DNA from: an uncultured Clostridia bacterium
GTDB taxonomy: Bacteria > Bacillota > Clostridia > Peptostreptococcales > Anaerovoracaceae
DNA length: 64,000 bases
Direction: 5' to 3'
NCBI GenBank assembly: GCA_945928865.1
Contig: CAMENZ010000006.1
Coordinates: forward strand, 42,922 to 106,921
The notes beneath the pieces were generated by a model. That model saw only the letters and a list, made by a program, of their open reading frames with translations. It had not been told where the DNA came from and did no database searches. Shown here one piece after another: positions 18,266 to 26,586 of the stretch (its first letter is position 1; each line of letters begins with the position of its first letter). Made by a program: the position numbers and the translations under genes.

Positions 18266-19096
18266 TTAAATCCCTTTAATGCTACCCCTTACTAACTTAG
18301 CAAAATCTACTGAAACCTTATTAGCTATTTCCATAACCTCCTCACCGGATAACTCAGTTTTACTAATACCCGTTCCCATATTAGTTATACAACTCAGATT
18401 TAAAACTCTCATTCCCATGTGGCGACAAGCTATAGCTTCAACCACACTACTCATACCTACTGCATCAGCTCCCAACATTTTATACAATCTTATATCCGCT
18501 GCAGTTTCAAAATGAGGTCCCATAGCCTGAAGTAAAACACCCTTATTTAAATCTATACCTTTTTCTTTCGCAACGCCTTCAGCCGTTACAATCAAACCTT
18601 TATCGTATATTTGCGATACATCTACAAACCTTTCACCCAGCCTATCAATATTAGGTCCTCTTAAAGGAGATGGAATGAAAGCCGTTATGCAATCTTCTGC
18701 AACCATGAAACCTCCCACATTGAAATTTTCATTTATGCCACCTACTGCATTGGTTATAATAGCAGATTTTGCACCTAAAATATGAGCTACCCTTAAAGGC
18801 AGAACCACTTCCTCCATATCATAGCCTTCATAATAATGGATTCTTCCCTTTAAAGCTACCACCTTAATGCCATCTAACATACCGAAAATATATGAGCCCT
18901 CATGTCCCGGCGCTGTGGAAACGGGGAAGCCGTCTAACTCCTTATAAGCTACCTGCCCCACCACCTCTATATTATCAGCAAAATCTCCTAATCCACTGCC
19001 TAAAACTATAGCAAGCTCCGGTTCAAAATCCACCTTTTCCTTTATTACTTTTCCATATTTAACTAATCTTTCATAATAAATTTCTGCATCAAACAT
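18266..19096 (-). CDS. Purine nucleoside phosphorylase
   Basis: Phosphorolysis of purine (deoxy)nucleosides to base and (deoxy)ribose-1-phosphate, trimeric PNP class. Family marks: VLGSGLGDFADNIE at the N-terminus, GRIHYYEGYDM, ITNAVGGIN, GPHFETAADIRLYKMLGADAVGMSSVVEAIACRHMG and SCITNMGTGI. The 276 residues are typical of the guanosine/inosine-specific form. It complements the purine permease and PRTase encoded about 8 kb away. Promoter at 19127-19155. Confidence 0.96.
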   Translation of the reverse strand: MFDAEIYYERLVKYGKVIKEKVDFEPELAIVLGSGLGDFADNIEVVGQVAYKELDGFPVSTAPGHEGSYIFGMLDGIKVVALKGRIHYYEGYDMEEVVLPLRVAHILGAKSAIITNAVGGINENFNVGGFMVAEDCITAFIPSPLRGPNIDRLGERFVDVSQIYDKGLIVTAEGVAKEKGIDLNKGVLLQAMGPHFETAADIRLYKMLGADAVGMSSVVEAIACRHMGMRVLNLSCITNMGTGISKTELSGEEVMEIANKVSVDFAKLVRGSIKGI

Positions 19097-19126
19097 TTTC
19101 CTATCTCCCTCGACTTTAATAGAATT

Positions 19127-19155
19127 ATTTTATCACAAAGAATAGAATTTAACAA
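19127..19155 (-). promoter_or_regulatory. Promoter of the purine nucleoside phosphorylase gene
   Basis: Minus-strand TTGTTA (19150-19155), 17 bases, TAAAAT (19127-19132) with extended -10 TGA. It lies just inside the native chromosome next to the foreign island, so the island did not cut the gene off from its promoter. Confidence 0.65.
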
Positions 19156-19201
19156 ACTTTTTGCCCCATAAAGAACAGCATATTAAATAACATTAAACAA
19201 T

Positions 19202-19239
19202 AAAATACTCCACAGGTACCAAGACCGGCAGGGTATTTT
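19202..19239 (-). terminator. Terminator behind the first gene remnant
   Basis: AAAATAC (19202-19208) pairs with GTATTTT (19233-19239), with further GC pairing inside the loop. Located directly after the stop codon (19243) of the minus-strand remnant. Confidence 0.5.
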
Positions 19240-19242
19240 CTT

Positions 19243-19482
19243 TTATATATCATACACTTTCTTTATTTGCCTTTTCACTTCTTCTCGTATATCTAATATT
19301 TGATTATATAGGCTATTTTTCTTTTTCTTCAAATATTTCTCTGCTTGGTCAATAAGTATGGTGTTATCATCAATTCTCTTTTCAGTATCTTTCAAGGCTC
19401 TTGTGGTCTTGTAATTCTTATCTCTTAAAGTAACTATATTTTGCCCACATTGAAAATAAGTTTGCGGCAGGAGTAGAAAAAT
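19243..19482 (-). pseudogene. Remnant: C-terminal fragment of an unidentified, lysine-rich coiled-coil protein
   Basis: An open frame without a start codon reads about 80 codons on the minus strand. It ends in lysine/glutamate-rich helical sequence (KDTEKRIDDNTILIDQAEKY ... EEVKRQIKKVYDI) and a stop followed by a terminator. The amino-acid pattern looks real rather than random and resembles the coiled tails of mobilisation or recombinase proteins, but I cannot name the family. Its upstream part is lost where GC-richer DNA of the methyltransferase unit begins. Confidence 0.4.
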
Positions 19483-19502
19483 TCACATTTTTATGTTATA
19501 CT
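19474..19502 (+). promoter_or_regulatory. Probable promoter of the leader peptide/methyltransferase unit
   Basis: TATACT (19497-19502) in the context TTATGTTATACTGTC lies about 40 bases before the leader peptide ATG. The -35 position (TAGAAA, 19474-19479) is poor, so the call rests mainly on the -10. Confidence 0.35.
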
Positions 19503-19542
19503 GTCAAAGCCAACAGGCAAATTCAGCTTTTGGAGGTAACCA

Positions 19543-19584
19543 ATGATGCGACGAATTATCTACTCGGTACAGTTCCGCAACTGA
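19543..19584 (+). CDS. 13-residue leader peptide of the methyltransferase gene
   Basis: ATG ATG CGA CGA ... AAC TGA encodes MMRRIIYSVQFRN, preceded by a strong ribosome site (TGGAGG, seven to eight bases before the ATG). Its last codons lie in the left arm of a large hairpin whose right arm is at 19623-19642. This is the layout of ribosome-stalling leader peptides that control antibiotic-resistance genes such as rRNA methyltransferases. Translation itself is not proven. Confidence 0.6.
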   Translation: MMRRIIYSVQFRN

Positions 19585-19642
19585 CAACAATCTGTATCGA
19601 GTAAAAACATTCTGTGCAGGAGGTTGTCAGGAACTGTACCGA
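19561..19642 (+). promoter_or_regulatory. Attenuator-like region with two mutually exclusive hairpins
   Basis: Segment TACTCGGTACAG (19561-19572) can pair with CTGTATCGAGTA (19592-19603, one G-U). Alternatively, TCGGTACAGTTCC (19564-19576) plus TGACAAC (19582-19588) can pair with GTTGTCAGGAACTGTACCGA (19623-19642). Both use the same left arm, so only one can form. The left arm lies inside the leader peptide, so a stalled ribosome would block pairing. The methyltransferase ribosome site follows about 40 bases later. Confidence 0.6.
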
Positions 19643-19691
19643 TCTAAAGAAAAACCACAATCATCATTTTTCTTTTGAAAGGAGCAGTAAA

Positions 19692-20456
19692 ATGAACACA
19701 GAACAATTAAAAGAAGTCTGGAAACAAGAAGAAGCCATTGCCCATATCCACGGATGGGATTTTTCTCATATCCACGGCAGGTACAAGGAAGAAGATGTTT
19801 TGCCGTGGGATTTTCGAGAGGTTATTCAGAACTATCGGAAAGACAGCATGAAGCTGATGGATATGGAAACCGGCGGCGGAGAGTTTCTGCTTTCCCTCCA
19901 TCACCCTAACAAAAATACGGCAGCGATTGAGGGCTATCCGCCCAATGTGGAATTATGCAAAGAAGTTTTGCTCCCGCTGGGCATTGATTTCAAGGAAGCA
20001 GACGGAGGCGAAACACTTCCATTCGCTGACAGAAGCTTTGATATGATCACAAACCGGCATGGCGATTATGATGTCGCTGAGCTGCGGCGTGTATTGAAGC
20101 CGAATGGGTTATTCCTTACCCAACAGGTAGGCGCAGAAAACGACCGGGAACTGGTGCAGCTTCTTCTTCCCCATATCACAGAAGTGCCCTATCCCAAACA
20201 ATACCTTGATGTGAGAAAGGCAGAACTTCTCGAACACGGATTTGAAGTACTGGAGAGTGGGGAACCCCATCAGCCGATCCGGTTCTTTGACGTAGGAGCT
20301 CTTGTCTGGTTTGCAAGGATCATTGAGTGGGAGTTCCTTAATTTTTCCGTTGAAAGATGCCTTGAACAACTGTACAAGGCGCAGGAAATTCTTGATAAGA
20401 ATGGCGTGATTGAGGGAAGCATCCACAGATTTTATATCGTAGCTAGGAAACAATAA
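19692..20456 (+). CDS. Class I SAM-dependent methyltransferase, horizontally acquired
   Basis: 254-residue Rossmann-fold methyltransferase. SAM-binding motif I is LMDMETGGGEFLLSL (about 58-72), with the acidic end of strand 2 at AAIEGYPPN, motif with D in FKEADGGETLPF, then FADRSFDMITNRHG and LRRVLKPNGLFLTQQVG (post-I motifs). Substrate unknown. The ATG at 19692 is used: GAAAGGAG lies eight to nine bases upstream, and a longer frame from 19614 lacks a site. Codons (CTG, CGG, GCG, GGC) are much GC-richer than in neighbours. Leader peptide, attenuator and terminator make a self-contained regulated cassette, possibly resistance to a ribosome-targeting drug. Confidence 0.75.
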   Translation: MNTEQLKEVWKQEEAIAHIHGWDFSHIHGRYKEEDVLPWDFREVIQNYRKDSMKLMDMETGGGEFLLSLHHPNKNTAAIEGYPPNVELCKEVLLPLGIDFKEADGGETLPFADRSFDMITNRHGDYDVAELRRVLKPNGLFLTQQVGAENDRELVQLLLPHITEVPYPKQYLDVRKAELLEHGFEVLESGEPHQPIRFFDVGALVWFARIIEWEFLNFSVERCLEQLYKAQEILDKNGVIEGSIHRFYIVARKQ

Positions 20457-20503
20457 TTGACAAGTCGGGATTTATCATACTGATAACAACCCCAAAACAC
20501 AAG

Positions 20504-20530
20504 CGGCGGGATAGTGCTATTATCCCGCCG
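20504..20530 (+). terminator. Terminator after the methyltransferase gene
   Basis: CGGCGGGATA (20504-20513) pairs perfectly with TATCCCGCCG (20521-20530), then TTCTTCATTTTT. The GC-rich stem resembles the methyltransferase cassette rather than the native DNA. Confidence 0.85.
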
Positions 20531-20603
20531 TTCTTCATTTTTACAGTTCAAGGTTGTGATTTCGCTTCGGCTGTTCTCCTTTCTGATTTTTAGTAAAGAA
20601 AAA

Positions 20604-20628
20604 ACAGTAAACCGGTTTGATTTACTGT
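20604..20628. terminator. Hairpin between the methyltransferase cassette and second remnant
   Basis: ACAGTAAA (20604-20611) pairs with TTTACTGT (20621-20628); the flank AAAAAA is on its left, giving a U-tail on the minus strand. It lies just after the stop of the minus-strand remnant at 20656-20937 and probably ended that gene. Confidence 0.5.
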
Positions 20629-20655
20629 CTTAGTTTGCTATTTTTAGCAACTTAA

Positions 20656-20937
20656 TTATTTATTTGTATCAAGGTATATTTCATTTGCTTTTAATAATTT
20701 TTCATAATATTCGTTATAACTTTTACTGAATTTTCTAATAAGAGGAATTGCTATTTCATAATATTTGTTGTCTTCCATAAACTTTTTTAGCTTATCTTGA
20801 ATTTGCTTCATTAAGCTATTTTGATATTCTTCACTGTTTTTATATACCTCATATTGTGAAATGCTGTTACCATTTGCTTTTAACCATTCCTCAATGTTTT
20901 CAATCGCATTTATCTTATCCTCATTAACCTTAGGGCT
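20656..20937 (-). pseudogene. Remnant: C-terminal 93 codons of an unidentified protein
   Basis: Open minus-strand frame with no start codon, closed upstream by an in-frame TGA at the junction with native DNA. The sequence (EEWLKANGNSISQYEVYKN, QDKLKKFMEDNKYYEIAIPL, KLLKANEIYLDTNK) has ordinary soluble-protein composition. It reminds me of the C-terminal ligand-binding part of MerR/TipA-type regulators, but that is a weak guess. It is probably the stump of a gene carried with the methyltransferase island. Confidence 0.4.
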
Positions 20938-20941
20938 TCAA

Positions 20942-20980
20942 TAAAAAACAGTGACTTAAGCCTGCTGCCCTCGTCACTGT
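20942..20980 (-). terminator. Terminator of hbd
   Basis: Minus strand: ACAGTGAC (20973-20980), 17-base loop, GTCACTGT (20948-20955), then TTTTTTAT. This is native terminator DNA and the foreign island ends within a few bases of it. Confidence 0.8.
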
Positions 20981-21015
20981 CATTTTTTATTCTTTTCCCA
21001 TTTCAGAAGCTCTGA

Positions 21016-21867
21016 TTATTTTGCTGTATAATCGTAGAATCCAACGCCGGTCTTTCTTCCTAATTTATTAGCTCTTACCATCTTTCTTAAAAGAGTATGA
21101 GCTCTATACTTAGGATCACCAAATTCATTGTAAAGAACATCCATTATTGCTAAGCAAACATCTAATCCAATTAAGTCACCTAATTCTAAAGGTCCCATAG
21201 GATGATTAGCACCTAATTTCATAGCAGTATCTATTCCCTGAGCATCAGCAACGCCATCTGCTAAAATTCCAACTCCTTCATTGATCATAGGAATTAAAAT
21301 TCTATTTACTACAAATCCGGGAGCTTCTGCAACTTCTACAGGAGTTTTTCCTAAAGCCAATGTTAATTCTAAAATAGTAGCCTTAGTTTCTTCTGAAGTA
21401 GTTAAGCCTTTTATAATTTCCACTAACTTCATAGCCGGAACCGGATTGAAGAAATGCATTCCTATAACCTTATCTGCTCTATTAGTAGCGGCTGCAATTT
21501 CTGTAATTGAAAGGGAAGAAGTATTAGTAGCTATAATTGTTTCAGGCTTACAAATTCCATCTAATTCAGCAAATAAAGCTTTCTTTGCTTCCATATCTTC
21601 TGTAGCAGCTTCTATTACTAAGTCAGCATCTGCAATAATGTTTATATCAGTGGAACCATGAATTCTTCCAAAGGTTGTATCAGCATCTTCCTGAGTCATT
21701 TTTCCCTTAGCAACCATTTTATCTAGATTTTTCTTAACTGTTGCCAAACCTTTTTCAACTGAGCTATCTCTTCTAGCTCTCATCACTACCTCGTAACCAT
21801 TCTGAGCTAAAACCTGAATAATGCCGGCTCCCATAGTACCTGTTCCTAATACACCAATCTTTTTCAT
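21016..21867 (-). CDS. hbd: 3-hydroxybutyryl-CoA dehydrogenase
   Basis: NAD(P)-dependent reduction of acetoacetyl-CoA to (S)-3-hydroxybutyryl-CoA in butyrate fermentation. Rossmann motif GTGTMGAGI lies at the N-terminus, the catalytic histidine in [16 protein letters not shown], Asn in [12 protein letters not shown], and the end [10 protein letters not shown] is diagnostic. 283 residues, family length. It stands alone rather than inside the usual crt-bcd-etf cluster. An extended -10 promoter and a Rex-like palindrome lie upstream. Confidence 0.96.
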   Translation of the reverse strand: MKKIGVLGTGTMGAGIIQVLAQNGYEVVMRARRDSSVEKGLATVKKNLDKMVAKGKMTQEDADTTFGRIHGSTDINIIADADLVIEAATEDMEAKKALFAELDGICKPETIIATNTSSLSITEIAAATNRADKVIGMHFFNPVPAMKLVEIIKGLTTSEETKATILELTLALGKTPVEVAEAPGFVVNRILIPMINEGVGILADGVADAQGIDTAMKLGANHPMGPLELGDLIGLDVCLAIMDVLYNEFGDPKYRAHTLLRKMVRANKLGRKTGVGFYDYTAK

Positions 21868-21927
21868 TTTGAAATTGCCTCCTTTAATTTTATGCTTAAA
21901 CGCAAACTTTAATATTTTGATTAATTT

Positions 21928-21962
21928 TTGTGAAAAAATTAACTTCTGTCCACTATATTATA
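21928..21962 (-). promoter_or_regulatory. hbd promoter -10 and Rex-like operator; rest of the 335-base gap featureless
   Basis: On the minus strand an extended -10 TGTTATAAT occupies 21957-21965 (TATAAT 21957-21962). Just downstream, plus-strand TTGTGAAAAAATTAACTT (21928-21945) resembles the Rex consensus TTGTTAANNNNTTAACAA. Rex is the NADH-sensing repressor known to control hbd-type operons in clostridia. The -35 is weak. The remaining gap to 22202 is AT-rich; apart from short A/T inverted repeats near 22129-22177 I see nothing in it. Confidence 0.4.
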
Positions 21963-22202
21963 ACACAAATTTTTAAAAAGGGAATACCTAAAACTTATTT
22001 ATTAGAAAAATATTACACATGGTATGATCGCTCCTTAAAATTTTCTATTAGCACACTACAAGTTTTAAATAAAACCTGATCTCCTGAGAAATTACCCAAA
22101 ATCACCCATGCCAATATTTAGGTGATAAAATTTTTTATTGCCAGATTTTGCTGATTTATAAAAAGCAGAAAAATTTTTCTACCCACTTGCCCTCGCCATA
22201 TA

Positions 22203-23528
22203 TTAAATGCCTTTTTTCTTCCTTACACTCTTAGCTAAAAGTCTTTCTAAAAGCTCATCATATATAGGTCTGCCACCTAACACTTCTGCCGTTAAATAGG
22301 ATGTTAAAGAAACAATAGAAATAGGCAATAGATTAGAAAAAAGCCCTGTCATTTCACTTATTAAAATTATACCTGTTATAGGCGCTCTTACTATGGAAGA
22401 AAATATGCCTGCCATACCTAATATAACAAAATATGAAACATAATTACTGCTATAGCCTGCCAAAGGGGTTATAATTTCCGTAAATAAGCCTCCTGTCAAT
22501 GCACCTAAAACTAAGAGGGGTAAGAAAATTCCTCCCGGTGCAGTAGTTCCAAAGCTAAAAGTCGAAAACAAAAATTTTACGCCCAATAAAACCAAGAGAG
22601 CTTTCCAACTAAAGGCTGATAAACCTACCTGCTCCACTAAATTATGACCGCTGCCTAAGGCAATAGGATAAAATTTTGCAAGCAAAATCACCACTATGAA
22701 AGCTAATACCCACTTCAAAGCCTTAGGTGCTAAATTAGCAAAAAATCTTTGGAAAAATCCAATAGCCTTATTATATATAACTCCTATCAATCCTAAAAGG
22801 ATGCCTAGTGCTAGAGCCATCCAGTATTGAGAAAGAGGTAATCCATTAGTTAAAGTCAATTTAAATATCGGACGGAGACCAAAAATATATGATGCCATCC
22901 AGTCACCCGTAACAGCAGATGCCATAGTACATAAAAGCACATGTGTCGAAAAGTTTTTATGAAGTTCTTCTAATGCAAATACTACGCCTGCTAAAGGGGC
23001 GCTAAAGGCTGCTGCCAAACCCGCTCCGGCACCACAGGTCATAAGTAAATGTTCTTCCCTTCTAAGCCTTCCGCTCATTCTGGAAAAACCTTTCCCTGCC
23101 ATAGCTCCCAACTGTATACTAGGGCCTTCTCTTCCTAAAGCAAGCCCCGTACCCAAAGCCATAATTCCACCAAAAAACTTTGCTAATAGAATACTAATCC
23201 AATTCGTCTTTATCTTCCCTAACAATTCTCCCTTTACCTGTGGTATACCACTTCCTGAACACAGAGGTTCTCTTTTAACCATAAAAGCAGTTCCTATGAA
23301 AAGTCCTATAAGAAGTAATATAGCCCAAAGCCCCATAAGAGCATTTTTGTGAGAAGCTTCTATAAAAAATATTCTAATTTCATCTATCTTAGTTAAAGAA
23401 AGCCGAAAGGCAGATACTACGCTTCCGGCAAAAATACCTACACCTATACCTTCAAGTATAATGCGGTATTTCCAACCAACAAACACACCTCTGCCAGTCT
23501 TTCTAATTCTATCACTTTGTCTGCTCAT
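22203..23528 (-). CDS. ClC-family chloride/proton antiporter
   Basis: Membrane protein of 441 residues with the three ClC anion-site motifs: GSGIPQ (92-97), GREGP (132-136) and APGGIFLPLL. The gating glutamate E134 is present, and a Glu in FALEELHK (187/188) aligns with the internal proton glutamate of EcClC. This suggests a 2Cl-/H+ antiporter rather than a channel. There is no C-terminal CBS pair. It follows the DUF1846 gene by nine bases and is the last gene of that unit. Confidence 0.93.
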   Translation of the reverse strand: MSRQSDRIRKTGRGVFVGWKYRIILEGIGVGIFAGSVVSAFRLSLTKIDEIRIFFIEASHKNALMGLWAILLLIGLFIGTAFMVKREPLCSGSGIPQVKGELLGKIKTNWISILLAKFFGGIMALGTGLALGREGPSIQLGAMAGKGFSRMSGRLRREEHLLMTCGAGAGLAAAFSAPLAGVVFALEELHKNFSTHVLLCTMASAVTGDWMASYIFGLRPIFKLTLTNGLPLSQYWMALALGILLGLIGVIYNKAIGFFQRFFANLAPKALKWVLAFIVVILLAKFYPIALGSGHNLVEQVGLSAFSWKALLVLLGVKFLFSTFSFGTTAPGGIFLPLLVLGALTGGLFTEIITPLAGYSSNYVSYFVILGMAGIFSSIVRAPITGIILISEMTGLFSNLLPISIVSLTSYLTAEVLGGRPIYDELLERLLAKSVRKKKGI

Positions 23529-23537
23529 TACAAACCC

Positions 23538-25049
23538 CTAAGCAAAATACAAGTTAGTAGTTAAATATTCAGGATCACAAGTAACATCTATGCCCATAGT
23601 TCTCAAAGTCTGTTCATCTCTTTCACTTAGGATGGCAGTACAATGAGCTTTGCAGCCATTTAACCTAGATAGAACCTTAACTGCTTTTTCTGCACAAGAG
23701 TTATGCTGTGCAGAAATTGAAAGAGCTGTTAAAATTTCCTCTAAATTCAAGCTTGTTCTATCATGATGTAGAACAGTATTTTTCATATCTTGAATGTTAT
23801 TAAATATCTCCGGTGAAATCACATATAAATCATCGGGAATCTTAGCTAAAGACTTTGCAGCATTTAAAACCGCTGCCCCTGCCGCCACCATTCTCCTGGA
23901 AGATCTACCTGTAACCATAGTGCCATCCGGCATTTCTATGGTCATAGCAACCACATTAACATACTTTTTATCAAGGTTTCTCTTATACTCAGCATACTCT
24001 CTAGCATGATTCACTACAGCTCTATCTTCTTCCTTAGCCCCCACTTCTTTCATCAGAAGCTCCGAACGCTCCAAAGCATTTTCAACTATCTTACCCTTTT
24101 TATAGTCACATTTTGCAATCATAAAACGGCGAATAATTTCCTGTACTGAAGCTTCCCTCACCGCCTCGTCATCTGTTATGCAAAATCCGACTCTATTTAC
24201 TCCCATATCTGTAGGAGACTGATATTCAGATTCGCCTGTAATCTTTTCTATAATTCTCTTTACCACCGGGAATACTTCTAAATCCCTATTATAATTTACA
24301 GCTTTCTCTCCATAGGCTTCTAAATGAAATGAGTCTAACATATTCACATCCTTTAAATCAGCCGTAGCAGCCTCATAGGCAATATTTACAGGATGTTTCA
24401 AAGGTAGATTCCAAATAGGGAAAGTTTCAAACTTGGCATATCTAACCTTTGTACCTCTCTTATATTCATGATATAGTTGAGAAAGACAGGTTGCAAGCTT
24501 TCCGGAACCACCTCCCGGTCCTGTAACAACAACTAAAGGTTTACTGACTTCCACAAAAGGATTGGCTCCATAACCCTCTTCACTTACAATGGTTTCTACA
24601 TCTGTAGGATATCCCTTAGTGAAATGATGCTTGTAAGTCTTTATATCTCTTCTTTCAAGCTTGTTTATAAACATATTTACAGCAGGTGCATCTTCATATC
24701 TTGTAACCACAACCCCGTTAATTTTAAGGTCATACTTTCTAAATATATCTATGAGACGCAAAACTTCCAAGTCATAGGTAATACCGAAATCCTGGCGTGT
24801 TTTGCTGTTTATAATATCACCTGAATAGATACATATTATAACCTCCACCTGCTCCTTTAACCTTTCTAATAACTTGATTTTTGCATTTTCATCAAAGCCG
24901 GGAAGCACTCTCATAGCATGTTTGTCATGAACTAACTTTCCTCCAAATTCCAAATAAAGTCTCTCACTATTACCTTTATTTATTCTTTCTAAAATGTACT
25001 TTGATTGCTCTTCAATATACTTCTCCGGGTCGAATCCTACCTTCTGCAT
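23538..25049 (-). CDS. DUF1846 family protein
   Basis: 503-residue soluble protein of the DUF1846 family, common in Firmicutes and Actinobacteria. Family stretches are [18 protein letters not shown] at the start, [22 protein letters not shown] (a glycine-rich P-loop-like turn at about 175-197), [17 protein letters not shown] and the C-terminal [18 protein letters not shown]. The glycine-rich loop suggests nucleotide binding, but the role is not established. Close spacing to the ClC gene suggests co-transcription. Confidence 0.85.
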   Translation of the reverse strand: MQKVGFDPEKYIEEQSKYILERINKGNSERLYLEFGGKLVHDKHAMRVLPGFDENAKIKLLERLKEQVEVIICIYSGDIINSKTRQDFGITYDLEVLRLIDIFRKYDLKINGVVVTRYEDAPAVNMFINKLERRDIKTYKHHFTKGYPTDVETIVSEEGYGANPFVEVSKPLVVVTGPGGGSGKLATCLSQLYHEYKRGTKVRYAKFETFPIWNLPLKHPVNIAYEAATADLKDVNMLDSFHLEAYGEKAVNYNRDLEVFPVVKRIIEKITGESEYQSPTDMGVNRVGFCITDDEAVREASVQEIIRRFMIAKCDYKKGKIVENALERSELLMKEVGAKEEDRAVVNHAREYAEYKRNLDKKYVNVVAMTIEMPDGTMVTGRSSRRMVAAGAAVLNAAKSLAKIPDDLYVISPEIFNNIQDMKNTVLHHDRTSLNLEEILTALSISAQHNSCAEKAVKVLSRLNGCKAHCTAILSERDEQTLRTMGIDVTCDPEYLTTNLYFA

Positions 25050-25114
25050 TTTTTTCTCCTCATTCCTACTTAAATAACTTTTAATACCTTTACTTTAATT
25101 TATTTTTTACTTCA

Positions 25115-25540
25115 TTAAGAAACCGCTATTGTTAAACGGTTTCTTCCTTCTGCCAAGCCTTCTAAACTCACATCATACTGAATGTCAATATCTCCGCTCA
25201 GCTTATCCATATCCATATTGTTGGTTACACATTTTGTGAAAACTTCTATTCCCATAGGTCCCATAGGTGTTTCATAGGTACTTAACATTCTCTTTCCCTT
25301 TTCAAAATAAAGCTCTGTACCATAACCCATCTCACCCATACGCTTCATCTTAACTGTATCACCTTTGATCTTCAAGGTAGTCTTACAGCCGGACATTCCG
25401 GAAATTTCACTTTCATCATAGACCATATATAGAGAATCATTCCTAACATAAATTTTTCCATCAGTAATAAACTCCATCTGATCTTCTTCTTTATTTTCGA
25501 AACACTGTTTACCTGTTATTTTTAGTGTTATATCTTTCAT
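25115..25540 (-). CDS. DUF1934 family beta-barrel protein
   Basis: 141-residue protein of the YwiB-like DUF1934 family, calycin-like small beta-barrels in Firmicutes: ITLKITGKQ, EFITDGKIYVRNDSLYMVYDESEISGM, and IEVFTKCVTNNMD-LSGDIDIQYDVSLEG. Function unknown. Its start lies inside the ddl coding end (about 30 bases overlap), so its translation depends on ddl. A nine-pair hairpin AAGAAACCG/CGGTTTCTT overlaps its stop codon but lacks a good T-run. Confidence 0.82.
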   Translation of the reverse strand: MKDITLKITGKQCFENKEEDQMEFITDGKIYVRNDSLYMVYDESEISGMSGCKTTLKIKGDTVKMKRMGEMGYGTELYFEKGKRMLSTYETPMGPMGIEVFTKCVTNNMDMDKLSGDIDIQYDVSLEGLAEGRNRLTIAVS

Positions 25541-26582
25541 AGCCTAGTTTTATTATCCTTTCTATGACTTCTTTATAGCTTACTCCTGCCTTTTCCCAGA
25601 GAAGGGGGAACATACTGTATTTAGTAAAACCCGGAATAGTATTTATTTCATTAATAAGAAGCTTTCCTGTGCTTCTCTCCATAAAAAAGTCTATTCTTGC
25701 AAAACCTTCACCGTCAATAGCCTTATATGCTTTTAAAGCTAAGGTTCTAAGTTCCTCTCTCTTTTCCTCTGATATTTCAGCAGGAATTGACAGTCTTAAG
25801 CCTGATACATTTATATACTTGGCATTATAATCATAAAACTCCGCATCTGTCAATATCTCACCAACTTCTGCCACTTCAGGACTTTCATTACCTATAATAC
25901 CTGTCTCTATTTCTCTACCATCTATAAATTCTTCTGCGATAATTCTTCTATCGTACTTCGCTGCATTAAGCAAGGCAGCTTTTAAACTTTCTCTATCTGT
26001 TGCCTTGGATACACCTACGCTTGACCCTAAATTAGCCGGTTTTATAAACATAGGATAGCCCAAATTTTTTTCAGCCTTATCCAAGTTAGCTTCCGGATTT
26101 TCTTTCAATCCCTCACTGCTTATATATACATATTTACAAGTTGGAAGTCCTGTCTTAATAAAAATATCCTTAGCTATAATTTTATCCATAGCTATGGCTG
26201 AAGCTAAAACACCACAACCTCCATAAGGAATATCTGCAATTTCTAAAAACCCTTGTAACTTTCCGTCTTCACAATAAGGTCCGTGCATTACAGGGAAAGC
26301 AAAATCCACCATATCCCTCATCTTCCATGGATCAAAGGCTTCTCTCTCTTGCCATGTATTATTTTCTATGGAATCAATTATCCCTTCTATATTATTAGGT
26401 TCTTCTTCGCTTAAATTAACCCATTTTCCCTCTTTTGTAATACCAAAACATCTAATATCATGCTTTTCTTTATCTATGGCATTTATAAATGAAATAGTAG
26501 ATAGCCAGGAAACCTCATGTTCTCCTGACCTACCTCCGAAAATCACTCCAACTATATCCTTATCTTTCAAATCTCGACACAT
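25509..26582 (-). CDS. ddl: D-alanine--D-alanine ligase
   Basis: ATP-grasp enzyme making D-Ala-D-Ala for peptidoglycan. N-terminal GVIFGGRSGEHEVS, central YGGCGVLASAIAMDK, KPANLGSSVGVSKA (ATP loop), and C-terminal ARIDFFM with LLINEINTIPGFT are classic. The 357 residues are normal. GGGGTG lies upstream of the ATG. A Tyr/Phe at the D-Ala-specificity site cannot be decided by eye. The alanine racemase gene that supplies D-alanine is about 31 kb away in the window. Confidence 0.96.
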   Translation of the reverse strand: MCRDLKDKDIVGVIFGGRSGEHEVSWLSTISFINAIDKEKHDIRCFGITKEGKWVNLSEEEPNNIEGIIDSIENNTWQEREAFDPWKMRDMVDFAFPVMHGPYCEDGKLQGFLEIADIPYGGCGVLASAIAMDKIIAKDIFIKTGLPTCKYVYISSEGLKENPEANLDKAEKNLGYPMFIKPANLGSSVGVSKATDRESLKAALLNAAKYDRRIIAEEFIDGREIETGIIGNESPEVAEVGEILTDAEFYDYNAKYINVSGLRLSIPAEISEEKREELRTLALKAYKAIDGEGFARIDFFMERSTGKLLINEINTIPGFTKYSMFPLLWEKAGVSYKEVIERIIKLGYERYNTKNNR

Positions 26583-26586
26583 TTTA

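Noticed and set aside
19614..19691. Upstream extension of the methyltransferase start
   Set aside because: The 26 extra codons overlap the hairpin arm (19623-19642) and have no ribosome site; the ATG at 19692 follows GAAAGGAG.
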